Source of the DNA: Schaalia odontolytica | GTDB taxonomy: Bacteria; Actinomycetota; Actinomycetes; Actinomycetales; Actinomycetaceae | Direction of reading: 5' to 3' | Assembly (NCBI RefSeq): GCF_024584435.1 | Contig: NZ_CP102197.1 | Location: 2,325,596 to 2,389,595, forward strand | Length of the DNA: 64,000 nt | In this document: piece by piece, positions 34,134 to 42,800 of the stretch | Position numbering within the stretch: position 1 is the first letter of the stretch | Layout of the letters: each line of letters opens with the position of its first letter | Program-made: the position numbers and the translations under genes | Notes under the pieces: model-generated | The model's input: the letters and a program-made list of their open reading frames with translations, nothing else | Databases searched by the model: none | Told to the model about the DNA's origin: nothing

Positions 34134-34841
34134 ATGACCAAGCGCTCCAAGAGCTACCGCGCAGCGGCCGAGAAGGTCCACGCGGACGTGCTGTACACCC
34201 CCTTCGAGGCCATGAAGCTGGCCAAGGAGACCACCGTCACCAAGTTTGACTCGACCGTTGAGGTCGTCTTCCGACTGGGTGTCGATCCTCGCCAGGCGGA
34301 CCAGATGGTCCGCGGCACCGTTTCCCTGCCGCACGGCACCGGCAAGACCGCCCGGGTCTTGGTCTTCGCCGTTGGTCCGCGCGCTCAGGAAGCGATCGAC
34401 GCAGGCGCCGACGAGGTCGGCGGCGACGAGCTCATCGAGAAGGTCGCCAAGGGCTACACCGACTTCGATGTCGCCGTCGCCACCCCCGACCTGATGGGCA
34501 AGGTCGGCCGCCTCGGCCGCGTCCTCGGCCCCCGCGGCCTCATGCCGAACCCCAAGACGGGCACCGTGACCATGGATGTCGCGAAGGCCGTGAAGGAGAT
34601 CAAGGGCGGTCGTATCGAGTTCCGCGTCGACAAGCACGCCAACCTGGCGTTCATCGTCGGCAAGGCCTCCTTCTCGGCCGAGCAGCTCACCGAGAACTAC
34701 GCCGCCGTCCTGGATGAGGTTCTGCGCCTCAAGCCGTCCTCCTCCAAGGGCCGCTACCTGATCAAGGGCTCCATCGCCACGACGATGGGCCCCGGCATCC
34801 CCGTGGATGTCACCAAGGTCAAGGACCTGCTGGACAAGTGA
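34134..34841 (+). CDS. rplA: 50S ribosomal protein L1
   Basis: Ribosomal protein L1, 235 residues, forms the L1 stalk. Motifs include MPNPKTGTV and the conserved [15 protein letters not shown] segment. ATG 34134 has AAGGAGAAG upstream. A small GGGCAG/CTGCCC hairpin (34088-34102) precedes it and might serve L1 autoregulation, which is only a suggestion. A strong terminator follows. Confidence 0.97.
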   Translation: MTKRSKSYRAAAEKVHADVLYTPFEAMKLAKETTVTKFDSTVEVVFRLGVDPRQADQMVRGTVSLPHGTGKTARVLVFAVGPRAQEAIDAGADEVGGDELIEKVAKGYTDFDVAVATPDLMGKVGRLGRVLGPRGLMPNPKTGTVTMDVAKAVKEIKGGRIEFRVDKHANLAFIVGKASFSAEQLTENYAAVLDEVLRLKPSSSKGRYLIKGSIATTMGPGIPVDVTKVKDLLDK

Positions 34842-34865
34842 GCTTCTCTCGCTAGTCAGGCGATT

Positions 34866-34907
34866 CGGGTCCCCGTGCGCGATGGGCGCACGGGGACCCG
34901 GCATTTT
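34866..34907 (+). terminator. intrinsic terminator of rplK-rplA
   Basis: Perfect 15-bp stem: CGGGTCCCCGTGCGC (34866-34880) with GCGCACGGGGACCCG (34886-34900), 5-nt loop, then GCATTTT. Closes the ribosomal operon ahead of the transporter cassette. Confidence 0.88.
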
Positions 34908-34977
34908 AGCGGGGTCTGTGGCTTGATCGATCCGTGCCTGAATGCGAAATGAGGGACATAGGTCACATAACCTGGGT

Positions 34978-34996
34978 ATTGAATAGGGTAACCTTA
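34978..34996 (+). promoter_or_regulatory. candidate DtxR/IdeR-like iron box
   Basis: The 19 bases agree at 13 of 19 positions with the DtxR/IdeR consensus (TTAGGTTAGSCTAACCTAA form), including a full TAACCT half-site and TAGG core. It overlaps a TTGAAT -35-like hexamer (34979-34984); TATAAA lies at 35006-35011, a rather long spacer. A weaker related palindrome AGGT-N6-ACCT lies at 34960-34973. Binding is unproven. Confidence 0.35.
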
Positions 34997-35036
34997 ATTC
35001 GCTTCTATAAACCTATATTCGTGAAGGGTCGCGAAA

Positions 35037-35636
35037 TTGTCTCAGGTTGCGGGGCTGGGTGTCACGAAGGCGCGCTCGGCCGTCACGATTGGTGCTTTTA
35101 CCGCCGTCTACTTCGTTCTTATGTGGTGCTCGGGGATGCTGGGCTTCTTCGGGCCGGCATTCATGTTCGTCGGCTGGATCGTCGGCCTCCTCCTCAACGG
35201 GCCGGTCGTCCTCCTCATGCTGGTGCGTTCGCGCATGTTCGGCACGCTCACGATCATGGGAGGCGTCGTCGCTTTCCTCATGGTGGTGACCGGTCACGCA
35301 TGGGTGACCGTGCCGGCGGCTCTCATCCTTGGCCTCCTGGGCGACCTCATTGCCCGCGGTGGCGGTTACGTGAGCGCCCCGCGAAACATCGCTGCGTACA
35401 TGCTGTTTTCCCTGTGGATGATCGGTCCGCTCGCTCCGATCTTCTTCGCTCCGGACGCCTATTACGCGAATGTTGCCTCCCAGATGGGCCAGGACTACGC
35501 AAACGGCATGCGGGCGCTCTTTAGCCCCGCAGTCATTGGCGGGTGGGTCGTCGTCGCGATGATCGTCGCGTGCATCGGTGGAATCATCGGGCGCTTCCTG
35601 CTGCGCAAGCACTTTTCGAAGGCCGGCGTTGCCTGA
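35037..35636 (+). CDS. ECF transporter S component, MptD/Trep_Strep family
   Basis: Substrate-specificity (S) subunit of an energy-coupling factor importer, 199 residues with about six transmembrane helices and ending in positively charged residues. It resembles the MptD/Trep_Strep (TIGR02185) group of putative S components; substrates of that group are not established. TTG start at 35037 has GAAGGG 9 nt upstream, and no better start is present. It is followed with overlap by the T component, so it is the dedicated S subunit of this cassette. Confidence 0.72.
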   Translation: MSQVAGLGVTKARSAVTIGAFTAVYFVLMWCSGMLGFFGPAFMFVGWIVGLLLNGPVVLLMLVRSRMFGTLTIMGGVVAFLMVVTGHAWVTVPAALILGLLGDLIARGGGYVSAPRNIAAYMLFSLWMIGPLAPIFFAPDAYYANVASQMGQDYANGMRALFSPAVIGGWVVVAMIVACIGGIIGRFLLRKHFSKAGVA

Positions 35637-36405
35637 GATCTCGCTCGCTGAGGACGCCCCAGGCGAGTCAGCGAGCAGGCTGGATCCGCGCACCAAGCTC
35701 CTCGCCCTCCTCGTCCTCAACGCGCTCGTCATGCGCGCGAGCCCCACATCCACGCTTCTGGTGGTGCAGCTGCTCGCGGTGCTTGCCCTCCTGTGGGAGG
35801 TGAGCGGCACCACCGCAGCGCGCACCGGGCTCGGGTGCCTCGCCTGCGACGCAATCAGCCTCGGCTCGCCCCTCCTCGTCGCGTGGCTCGAGGCCGTGGC
35901 CTCGCCGCGTGGCGTGGTCCTCGCGATCGGCACATGCAGTGCGATCGCGTTCTGGTTCGCGCGTTTCTTCGCGGGCTTTGGCCTCGCCCTCTACGTGTAC
36001 CGCACGACGCGGATCGGCCAGATGAAAGCGGCGCTGCGTGCGCTTCACCTGCCGCGCGTGTTCGTCGACGCCCTCGCCGTCGCGTTCCGTGTGATCCCTA
36101 CGGTTGGGGCGGAGGCGGTCGCCATTCGCGAGGCGATGGAGATGCGCGGCGTTGACCTCGGGATTCGCGGTGTTCTGCGTCACCCCCTCGTGATCGCCGA
36201 GCACTTCCTCGTCCCTCTGCTGTCCTCCATCGCGCGCGTGGCCGACGACCTGGCGGCTTCGAGCGTCATCCGAGGCCTGGGTGGACCCACGCCTCCCACC
36301 TCGCTGACGCGGCTGCGGGCCAGCGCCTGGGACGCGGCGACCCTCGTGTGCGTCGCCGGCGTACTCGCCATTGAGTTCAGCGCCTACCTCGGAGTACTCC
36401 CATGA
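35629..36405 (+). CDS. ECF transporter transmembrane component EcfT
   Basis: CbiQ/EcfT-family membrane protein of 258 residues that couples the S subunit to the ATPases. Hydrophobic helices occupy about residues 20-110 and the C-terminal end. The cytoplasmic coupling helices contain ALRALHLPRVFVDALAVAFR and AMEMRGVD, the latter matching the Ala-Arg-Gly-type coupling motif of EcfT. TTG 35629 overlaps the S-component stop, with GAAGG upstream. Its stop overlaps the next gene (ATGA). Confidence 0.8.
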   Translation: MPEISLAEDAPGESASRLDPRTKLLALLVLNALVMRASPTSTLLVVQLLAVLALLWEVSGTTAARTGLGCLACDAISLGSPLLVAWLEAVASPRGVVLAIGTCSAIAFWFARFFAGFGLALYVYRTTRIGQMKAALRALHLPRVFVDALAVAFRVIPTVGAEAVAIREAMEMRGVDLGIRGVLRHPLVIAEHFLVPLLSSIARVADDLAASSVIRGLGGPTPPTSLTRLRASAWDAATLVCVAGVLAIEFSAYLGVLP

Positions 36406-37859
36406 TTGACGTTGAATCCCTGTCGTTCTCCTACGTCAGCGAGTTGACGGGTGATCGCGTTGACGCGCTCGCCGGGGTCGACCTGTCCGCCCGGCCGGGC
36501 ACCCTCACGCTCGTGTGCGGGTCCTCCGGCTGCGGGAAGTCGACGCTCATGCGGGCGCTCACCGGCCTCGTCCCGCAGATGACGCCGGGAGAACTGGAAG
36601 GCGCGGTGCGGATCAACGGGCGTGACCTCACCGAGGTTCCCCTGACCGAGGTCGGTCACCTGTGCTCCTCGGTCTTCCAGAACCCCCGCACCCAGTTCTT
36701 TTGCGACACCGTCGCCGAGGAACTGGCCTTCTGCGGGGAAAACTACGGCCGCGACCGCCGGGCCCTGATCGAGAGCAGCGAGCGCGCCGCCGACCTCATG
36801 GGCATCGTAGATTTGATGGACCGTAAGCTGTCCACCCTCTCGGGCGGCCAGCTGCAGAAGGTGGCGCTCGCCTGCGCCCTGGCATCCGGTGCCCCGGTCC
36901 TCCTCGCCGACGAACCGACATCTAACCTCGACCCCGAAGCCATTGCAGACGTGCGACGCGCCCTCGCGATCCTCAAAGGCCAGGGGATGACGATCCTCGT
37001 CGTCGAGCATCGCCTCCACTTCCTGCGTGGGCTCGCCGACCAGGTGCTCCTCATGGAGGGCGGAAGGATCACGCGTCGATGGACTGGCGAGGAGTTCTAC
37101 TCGTTGGACGACGCGCAGCGGCGCTCGCTCGGCCTACGGACCCTCGTGGACCCTGGGCCTCCCGAGGCGTGGGTGCCTGTGCGGGACCCCGGGGACGCGG
37201 CCTCGCCTGATGGCCGTGCCCGTTTGTCCTGCCGGGACCTGAGCTTCTCCTATGGGAACGCTCGTGTGTTCGAGGGGTTTGACGTCGATTTTCCTGCAGG
37301 GCAGATCACCTGCATCGCGGGAGAGAACGGCGCCGGGAAAACGACCCTCGTGCGCGTGCTGTGCGGGCTGGCTGCTCCCGGTTCCGGGACGATCACCCTG
37401 GACGGCCAGGAGGTGACTCGCCGGCAGCGGCGCGCCGCGTGCGCTCTCGTCATGCAGGACACCGGACGCCAGCTGTTCTCCGACACGCTCGCAGGTGAAC
37501 TGACGATCGGAGCGTCCGAGGCGAGCGGCGAAGCCGGGGAGCAGCTCCTGGCCGACTTCGACCTCGCGCACTTGGGAGAGCGGCATCCGCTGAGTCTGTC
37601 GGGAGGGCAAAAACAGCGCCTCGTCATTGCCGCCGCCCGGGCGACCGGGCGCCGAGTCGTCATCCTCGACGAACCCACGTCTGGGGTTGATGCCCGGCAC
37701 CTCGACTCCATCACCTCCACCCTGCGCCGCGTCGCGGACGAAGGCGCAGCCGTCATCGTCGTCACCCACGACGGTGAGTTCGCCTCAGCCTGCGCGGACC
37801 AACTCATCACGCTCACCCCTATGGGCACCAAGCGTGCTCGCGAAGGAGACCACCAATGA
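36402..37859 (+). CDS. ECF transporter ATPase, tandem A-A' fusion
   Basis: Protein of 485 residues with two ABC nucleotide-binding domains, as in duplicated EcfA1A2 ATPases. Domain 1: Walker A CGSSGCGKST near 40-48, Q-loop FQNPRTQFF (typical of ECF ATPases), LSGGQ near 148, Walker B LLADEPTSNLD. Domain 2: Walker A GENGAGKTT near 307-315, MQDTGRQLF Q-loop, LSGGQKQR, VILDEPTSGVD. Both sites look intact. It is coupled by overlap to the genes on both sides. Confidence 0.87.
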   Translation: MIDVESLSFSYVSELTGDRVDALAGVDLSARPGTLTLVCGSSGCGKSTLMRALTGLVPQMTPGELEGAVRINGRDLTEVPLTEVGHLCSSVFQNPRTQFFCDTVAEELAFCGENYGRDRRALIESSERAADLMGIVDLMDRKLSTLSGGQLQKVALACALASGAPVLLADEPTSNLDPEAIADVRRALAILKGQGMTILVVEHRLHFLRGLADQVLLMEGGRITRRWTGEEFYSLDDAQRRSLGLRTLVDPGPPEAWVPVRDPGDAASPDGRARLSCRDLSFSYGNARVFEGFDVDFPAGQITCIAGENGAGKTTLVRVLCGLAAPGSGTITLDGQEVTRRQRRAACALVMQDTGRQLFSDTLAGELTIGASEASGEAGEQLLADFDLAHLGERHPLSLSGGQKQRLVIAAARATGRRVVILDEPTSGVDARHLDSITSTLRRVADEGAAVIVVTHDGEFASACADQLITLTPMGTKRAREGDHQ

Positions 37860-39676
37860 ACGACACCGACGAGCGCGAGGACACCACTGCCTCGTCCCCA
37901 CGTGACCCGCATGACGACGGAGCACGCATGGAAGACCCGCGCGCGGCCCACCTGGCGGGTCAGCGTGCCTTCAAAGAACTGACCGCACCCATCCGTGGAT
38001 CCATGATGCTGTCCCGGGTGCTCGGTCTCATCTACGGTGCGCTCGCGGTTGCCCCTTACGTGGTCCTCGTCCAGCTTGGGGAAGTGCTGCTGGACGCGGC
38101 GCGCTCGGGCGTTGCCCCGGACCGCAGTGAGGTGATGACGCTACTCATGTGGCTGACGGGTGCCTTCGGCGTGCGCTACGGGATCTATTTCGTCGCTCTG
38201 ACCGTCACCCACTTCGCGGACGTGCGTTTCGGGCACATCGTGCGCTCGCGCATGGTGGGCGTCCTCGCCGCAGCGCCCCTCGCCTGGTTCACATCCACGA
38301 ACTCGGGGGCCGTGCGCAAGGCCATTCAGGACGACACGCACGATGTGCACACGGTCATCGCGCACGCGCCCGTCGAATCCGCAGCTGCCGTGAGCGCGCC
38401 GGCATCCCTGCTCATCTACGCCTTCGTCGTCGACTGGCGACTCGGACTCCTGTCGATCGCCACGCTGCCCGTCTACGGACTCCTCAACGCGTGGATGATG
38501 CGAGGCATGGGGGAGAAGACCGCCGAGATGGACCGACACCTCTCCCGCGTCTCGTCCACGATGGTCGAATTCGTGTCCGGCATCAGCGTCGTCAAGGCGT
38601 TCGGGACCGTCGGGCGCTCACACGAGCGATTCACACGGGCCGCCGAGGACTTCTCCCGTTTCTACGTCGACTGGTGCGGTCCGCTGCTGAAGGGTTCCGC
38701 GCTGGGGCAGGCGACCGTGTCCCCCTCCCTGATCCTGCTCATCTCCACGGCGGGCGGTTCGGCGCTCGCGGCCACGGGGATCGTGAGTCCGGTCCAGGTC
38801 ATCACCTGCGCGCTCATCGCCCTCGTCATCCCGGCGGCCATCGAGGTTCTGGGGACGACGACGTGGGCCTACCAGATCGCCGGGGCTGCAGCGCTGCGCA
38901 TCGTGGACCTGCTCTCCGTCGATCCGCTGCCCGCTAAGGGAAGTGCAGAGCCGCAGCGAGCTGACATCGAGATCGACGGTGTCTCCTTCTCCTACGGAGC
39001 GACCCTCGCGCTGGACGACGTGAGCCTGACGATCCCCGAGGGCTCGGTGACCGCCCTCGTGGGTTCCTCCGGCTCAGGAAAATCGACGCTCGCGACGCTG
39101 GTCGCGCGCTTCGCCGACCCGGACAGGGGGAGCGTGCGCATCGGCGGGATCGACGTGCGCGACATAGCCCCCGACGTTCTCTATCGGCACGTCTCCTTTG
39201 TCCTCCAGGATCCGCAGCTCCTCGATATCTCCGTGCGAGATAACATCGCGCTCGGCGTTCCGGGTGCCAGCGACGACGCGGTGTGGGAGGCCGCCGGGGC
39301 AGCTCGTATCGACGACTACGTGCGTTCTCTGCCCCGAGGCCTCGATGCCGTCATCGGGGAGGACGCGCATCCCTCTGGCGGCCAAGCTCAGCGAATCGCG
39401 ATCGCTCGAGCCCTCCTCGTCGACGCCCCCATCCTTGTCCTCGACGAGGCCACGGCCTTCACCGACCCGGAGGCCGAAGCCGATATCCAGGCGGCGCTCA
39501 CCCGCCTCGTTCAAGGCAAGACGGTCCTGGTCATCGCGCACCGTGCAGCATCCATTGCCGGCGTCGACCAGATTGCCATCCTCGAGGCAGGCCGCCTCAT
39601 TGCGCTGGGCACGCCCGACCAGCTCGCCGACCACCCGTACATGCGTCGCATGAGCTCACCCCTGAAAGGACACTGA
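37856..39676 (+). CDS. ABC half-transporter (permease-ATPase), YbtP/IrtA-like, first of a pair
   Basis: Exporter-fold ABC protein of 606 residues: a six-helix transmembrane domain (about 45-340) followed by an ATPase domain (about 365-606). Walker A is VGSSGSGKST near 402-411 and Walker B is ILVLDEATAFTD. The signature reads PSGGQ instead of LSGGQ. It forms a heterodimer with the next gene. Pairs of such fused proteins import ferric siderophores in Yersinia (YbtPQ) and mycobacteria (IrtAB); other members export peptides or drugs. Cotranscription with an ECF importer makes uptake plausible, but that is inference. Confidence 0.8.
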   Translation: MNDTDEREDTTASSPRDPHDDGARMEDPRAAHLAGQRAFKELTAPIRGSMMLSRVLGLIYGALAVAPYVVLVQLGEVLLDAARSGVAPDRSEVMTLLMWLTGAFGVRYGIYFVALTVTHFADVRFGHIVRSRMVGVLAAAPLAWFTSTNSGAVRKAIQDDTHDVHTVIAHAPVESAAAVSAPASLLIYAFVVDWRLGLLSIATLPVYGLLNAWMMRGMGEKTAEMDRHLSRVSSTMVEFVSGISVVKAFGTVGRSHERFTRAAEDFSRFYVDWCGPLLKGSALGQATVSPSLILLISTAGGSALAATGIVSPVQVITCALIALVIPAAIEVLGTTTWAYQIAGAAALRIVDLLSVDPLPAKGSAEPQRADIEIDGVSFSYGATLALDDVSLTIPEGSVTALVGSSGSGKSTLATLVARFADPDRGSVRIGGIDVRDIAPDVLYRHVSFVLQDPQLLDISVRDNIALGVPGASDDAVWEAAGAARIDDYVRSLPRGLDAVIGEDAHPSGGQAQRIAIARALLVDAPILVLDEATAFTDPEAEADIQAALTRLVQGKTVLVIAHRAASIAGVDQIAILEAGRLIALGTPDQLADHPYMRRMSSPLKGH

Positions 39677-39677
39677 C

Positions 39678-41441
39678 ATGTTCGGTCTCATTGCCCGCCT
39701 GCGCGAACCCCTCTCCGAGCAGGGGCGAGCCGACTTCGCCCAGGCAACCCTCCTGTCCTGCATCGTCGGCGCGGTGCGCGGCTTCTCCCTGGTCGCATTC
39801 ATCCCGGCTGCGATCACCCTGACCTCGGGCAGCTCCGCGTGGGGTTTGCGCCTGAGATCGTGGCTCGTTGTGCTGGCCCTGTGCGCCCTTACCTCCTTTG
39901 TCGTCGAGTACCTCCTGGCCATGCGCTCCTATTCGGTGGCCTTCGACTTCCTGTCGAACATGCACCGAGCGATCGGCGACAAGGTGGCCTCCCTGCCGCT
40001 CGGTTCCTTCCGCGGCGACACCGCCGGAAAGACCTCGCGCCTCGTCTCGCGCGAACTCATGGTTCTGGGTGAGATCTTCGCGCACATGTATTCGCCCCTC
40101 ATCGCCGCGATCGTCACCTCGCTGACGATGCTCGTCGGCATCACCGTGTTTTCGCCGGTCCTCGCACTGGTGTGCGTGGCCGCGATCCCGGTCGTCGGCG
40201 GAGGAGTGTGGGTGGCCCGACGATGCCTGCGGTCGGGGGCTGCAATGAAAGAGCCTCCCGCCCGCGAGCTGTCCCACCGCATCGTCGAATACGCGACCAA
40301 GCAGGGCGCCCTGCGCGCGTGCGGACGCGCCTCCTCCTACGAGCCCCTCCAGCAGGCCGAATCCGAGTACGGGGCGGCCGCGCGCCGCTCACTCATAAGG
40401 GAGACCCTCGGCCAGATCGTCAATGGCATGGCCGCCCAGACCGTCGTCGTGACGCTTATCTGCGTGATCGGCTGGCTCGCGGTAGCCGGTACCGTCGGCC
40501 CGGTGGAAGCGGTCGTCTCCATTGGCCTCCTGCTGCGCTTCACGCAGATCCTCGTCGACATTGGTGCGCTCGCCTCCGCGTTCGAAACCCGGCGCCCCGT
40601 CCTGGACCTCAGCCATGAGATCCTCTCCGCACCCGAATTGCCGACGCCCGACGGTCGGCGATCCGCGGACGAGGCCCAGGCCTCGTCGGGCGCGTCCGTT
40701 TCCCTCGAGGACGTCTCCTTCTCCTACGAGGCCGACCACCCGGTCCTGCAAGGCGTATCCTTCCGCGTGGACCCCGGAACCATGACCGCGATCGTCGGCC
40801 CCTCTGGCTGCGGCAAGACCACCATTGCGCGCCTCGTCGCGCGCTTCTACGACGTGGATGCGGGCAGCGTGCGCGTGGGAGGCGGCGACGTGCGCGACTG
40901 GGAGACCGCCGACCTGATGGCCCAGCTCTCCCTCGTGTTCCAGGATGTCTATCTCTTCGATGACACTCTCGAGGCCAACGTGCGCGTGGGCAACCCCCAT
41001 GCCAGCCGTATGGACATCGAGGATGCGGCTCGTCTGAGCGGTGTCGATGACATCGTCCGGCGCCTACCCCTCGGCTGGGACACCCCCGTCGGGGAGGGTG
41101 GCCGCGCGCTGTCAGGAGGCGAACGCCAGCGCGTCTCCATTGCCCGCGCCCTCCTCAAGAATGCCCCGATCGTCCTGTTCGACGAGGCCACGAGCGCCCT
41201 CGACCCCGAGAATGAATCGCGCGTCACCGATGCGATGGCTGCCCTGCGGCGTGATGCCACCCTCATCGTCATAGCCCATAAGCTCGACACGATCACGGCC
41301 GCCGACCACATCGTGGTTCTCGACGACACCGGGCGCGTCGCCCAAATCGGCACGCACGAGGAGCTCTACGCCGAATCGGGCGGCCAATACCGGGTGTTCT
41401 GGGACGCGCGCTCGCGGGCAGCTGGATGGAAGCTCGTCTGA
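39678..41441 (+). CDS. ABC half-transporter (permease-ATPase), YbtQ/IrtB-like, second of the pair
   Basis: Exporter-fold ABC protein of 587 residues. The transmembrane domain spans about 20-310 and the ATPase domain about 335-587. Walker A is VGPSGCGKTT near 374-383, the signature is the canonical LSGGERQR near 481, and Walker B is IVLFDEATSALD. It starts one base after the partner's stop. The usual asymmetry of heterodimers (one degenerate signature, here PSGGQ in the partner) fits the pair. Confidence 0.82.
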   Translation: MFGLIARLREPLSEQGRADFAQATLLSCIVGAVRGFSLVAFIPAAITLTSGSSAWGLRLRSWLVVLALCALTSFVVEYLLAMRSYSVAFDFLSNMHRAIGDKVASLPLGSFRGDTAGKTSRLVSRELMVLGEIFAHMYSPLIAAIVTSLTMLVGITVFSPVLALVCVAAIPVVGGGVWVARRCLRSGAAMKEPPARELSHRIVEYATKQGALRACGRASSYEPLQQAESEYGAAARRSLIRETLGQIVNGMAAQTVVVTLICVIGWLAVAGTVGPVEAVVSIGLLLRFTQILVDIGALASAFETRRPVLDLSHEILSAPELPTPDGRRSADEAQASSGASVSLEDVSFSYEADHPVLQGVSFRVDPGTMTAIVGPSGCGKTTIARLVARFYDVDAGSVRVGGGDVRDWETADLMAQLSLVFQDVYLFDDTLEANVRVGNPHASRMDIEDAARLSGVDDIVRRLPLGWDTPVGEGGRALSGGERQRVSIARALLKNAPIVLFDEATSALDPENESRVTDAMAALRRDATLIVIAHKLDTITAADHIVVLDDTGRVAQIGTHEELYAESGGQYRVFWDARSRAAGWKLV

Positions 41442-41544
41442 TGCTCGTCGTGACCCGGCCTCGCGAGTACGATGGTGTGCCCAGCGGTGGATCGTGGGCG
41501 CGGCGAGTTTGTCCCGGCCTCGCCTGTGATGCTCGCCCCGTTGC

Positions 41545-41573
41545 TTGCATGGCCCTGCGCGCCCTGTTAAGCT
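41545..41573 (+). promoter_or_regulatory. candidate promoter of rplJ-rplL
   Basis: TTGCAT (41545-41550) and TAAGCT (41568-41573) with a 17-bp spacer. This gives a leader of about 145 nt ahead of rplJ. Confidence 0.55.
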
Positions 41574-41579
41574 AATTCT

Positions 41580-41726
41580 TGCCGAAGACCGTTGGTGTCC
41601 ACGATAGTGGAGGAAAATCCAGCGCAGGTGAGTGAGCAGCACATTGCTGCAATCGAGCGTACGCCCGACACGATCCTGCGTGTCGGGTTTTTTCGTGCCT
41701 GCGGTCACGTATCTGGAAGGAGGACC
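41580..41726 (+). ncRNA. rplJ (L10) leader RNA with internal terminator
   Basis: The 5' leader of the rplJL mRNA. It contains a perfect intrinsic terminator: CCCGACACG (41664-41672) and CGTGTCGGG (41679-41687), loop ATCCTG, followed by TTTTTT (41688-41693). The upstream part (about 41585-41660) can form other helices that are candidates for L10(L12)4 binding. A strong AAGGAGG precedes rplJ. This architecture fits the autoregulatory L10 leader known in bacteria, here apparently working by transcription attenuation. Confidence 0.68.
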
Positions 41727-42248
41727 ATGGCGAAGTCCGACAAGGTGGCAGCAGTTGCCGAGCTCGTGGAGCGTTTCCGCGCAGCCGACGCTGTCCTGCT
41801 GACCGAGTACCGCGGCCTGACCGTTGGCCAGCTCAAGCAGCTGCGTCGCGGCTTGGGCGAGAACGCGACCTACGCCGTGGCAAAGAACACGCTGGCGCGG
41901 CTGGCAGCCAAGGAGGTCGGTCTCGACTTCTTGGCTGAGGACCTCAAGGGTCCCACAGCCATCGCTTTCGTCTCCGGTGAGCCCGTCGAGGCCGCCAAGG
42001 CGCTGCGTGATTTTGCTAAGGACAACCCCGCCCTCGTGCTGAAGTCCGGCGCGATGGACGGCGCTCCCCTGAGCGTCGAGGCTGTCAAGAAGCTTGCCGA
42101 TCTCGAGTCCCGCGAGGTCCTGCTGGCCAAGGCCGCAGGCGTCCTCAAGGCCAAGATTGGTCAGGCGGCGTTCGCATTCAACGCTCTGCCCGTCAAGGCA
42201 GTGCGCACCATCGATGCTCTGCGCGAGAAGCAGAGCGAAGCGGCCTGA
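41727..42248 (+). CDS. rplJ: 50S ribosomal protein L10
   Basis: Ribosomal protein L10, 173 residues, base of the L7/L12 stalk. It shows the N-terminal rRNA-binding domain (LLTEYRGLTVGQLKQLRRGL, YAVAKNTLARLA) and the C-terminal helix that binds L12 dimers (about 140-173). ATG 41727 with GAAGGAGGACC immediately upstream and the conserved MAKSDKVAAVAEL start; an in-frame extension through the leader terminator is unlikely. Confidence 0.97.
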   Translation: MAKSDKVAAVAELVERFRAADAVLLTEYRGLTVGQLKQLRRGLGENATYAVAKNTLARLAAKEVGLDFLAEDLKGPTAIAFVSGEPVEAAKALRDFAKDNPALVLKSGAMDGAPLSVEAVKKLADLESREVLLAKAAGVLKAKIGQAAFAFNALPVKAVRTIDALREKQSEAA

Positions 42249-42340
42249 CGAGACAGGCCATGTTCCACGCCGCCATCCGGGCTGCGTGAAACACCCCAAC
42301 ATTCTGCACTCGTGCAGGCCAATCAGGAAGGATGCCACTC

Positions 42341-42721
42341 ATGGCTAAGCTCTCCAATGACGAGCTCATCGCAGCTTTCAAGGAAATGACCCTCATCGAG
42401 CTCTCCGACTTCGTGAAGCTCTTCGAGGAGACCTTCGACGTTGAGGCCGCTGCCCCCGCAGCCGTCGCCGTTGCCGCCCCGGCCGCCGACGCCCCCGCCG
42501 CCGAAGAGAAGGACGAGTTCGAGGTCGTCCTCGAGTCCGCTGGCGACAAGAAGATCGCGGTCGTCAAGGTCGTGAAGAACCTGGCCGGCCTGGGCCTGAA
42601 GGAAGCCAAGGACCTGGTTGACTCCGCGCCCTCCACCATCTTCCCCGCCGCGAAGAAGGAAGACGCCGAGAAGGCCAAGGCTGAGATCGAAGAGGCCGGC
42701 GGCAAGGTCACCCTCAAGTGA
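42341..42721 (+). CDS. rplL: 50S ribosomal protein L7/L12
   Basis: Ribosomal stalk protein L7/L12, 126 residues. The N-terminal dimerisation domain ([22 protein letters not shown]) is followed by an Ala/Pro-rich hinge at about 35-55 and a C-terminal factor-binding domain ([27 protein letters not shown]). ATG 42341 is chosen because AGGAAGGA lies 8-9 nt upstream; an ATG three codons earlier overlaps that site. Confidence 0.97.
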   Translation: MAKLSNDELIAAFKEMTLIELSDFVKLFEETFDVEAAAPAAVAVAAPAADAPAAEEKDEFEVVLESAGDKKIAVVKVVKNLAGLGLKEAKDLVDSAPSTIFPAAKKEDAEKAKAEIEEAGGKVTLK

Positions 42722-42747
42722 CTTTCCCCGTCTGATTCTGTCAGACT

Positions 42748-42800
42748 CTCACCCCTCGTCGGGTGAGCACGCCCCGTCCCGCATCCGCGGGGCGGGGTTT
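42748..42800 (+). terminator. double terminator after rplL
   Basis: First hairpin CTCACCC (42748-42754)/GGGTGAG (42761-42767). Second and stronger: CCCCGTCCCGC (42772-42782)/GCGGGGCGGGG (42787-42797), 11 pairs with one G-T, followed by TTT. Ends the rplJL transcript. Confidence 0.8.

Noticed and set aside
34960-34973. Palindrome AGGTCACATAACCT as a second iron box
   Set aside because: The half-sites are one base too close together for the DtxR/IdeR consensus, and only about 9 of 19 positions match.
35629-37859. Cobalt transporter (CbiQ/CbiO) as the function of the ECF module
   Set aside because: No CbiM/CbiN-type S component is present. The adjacent S protein is of the MptD/Trep_Strep type, so CbiQ/CbiO resemblance reflects the shared ECF family only.
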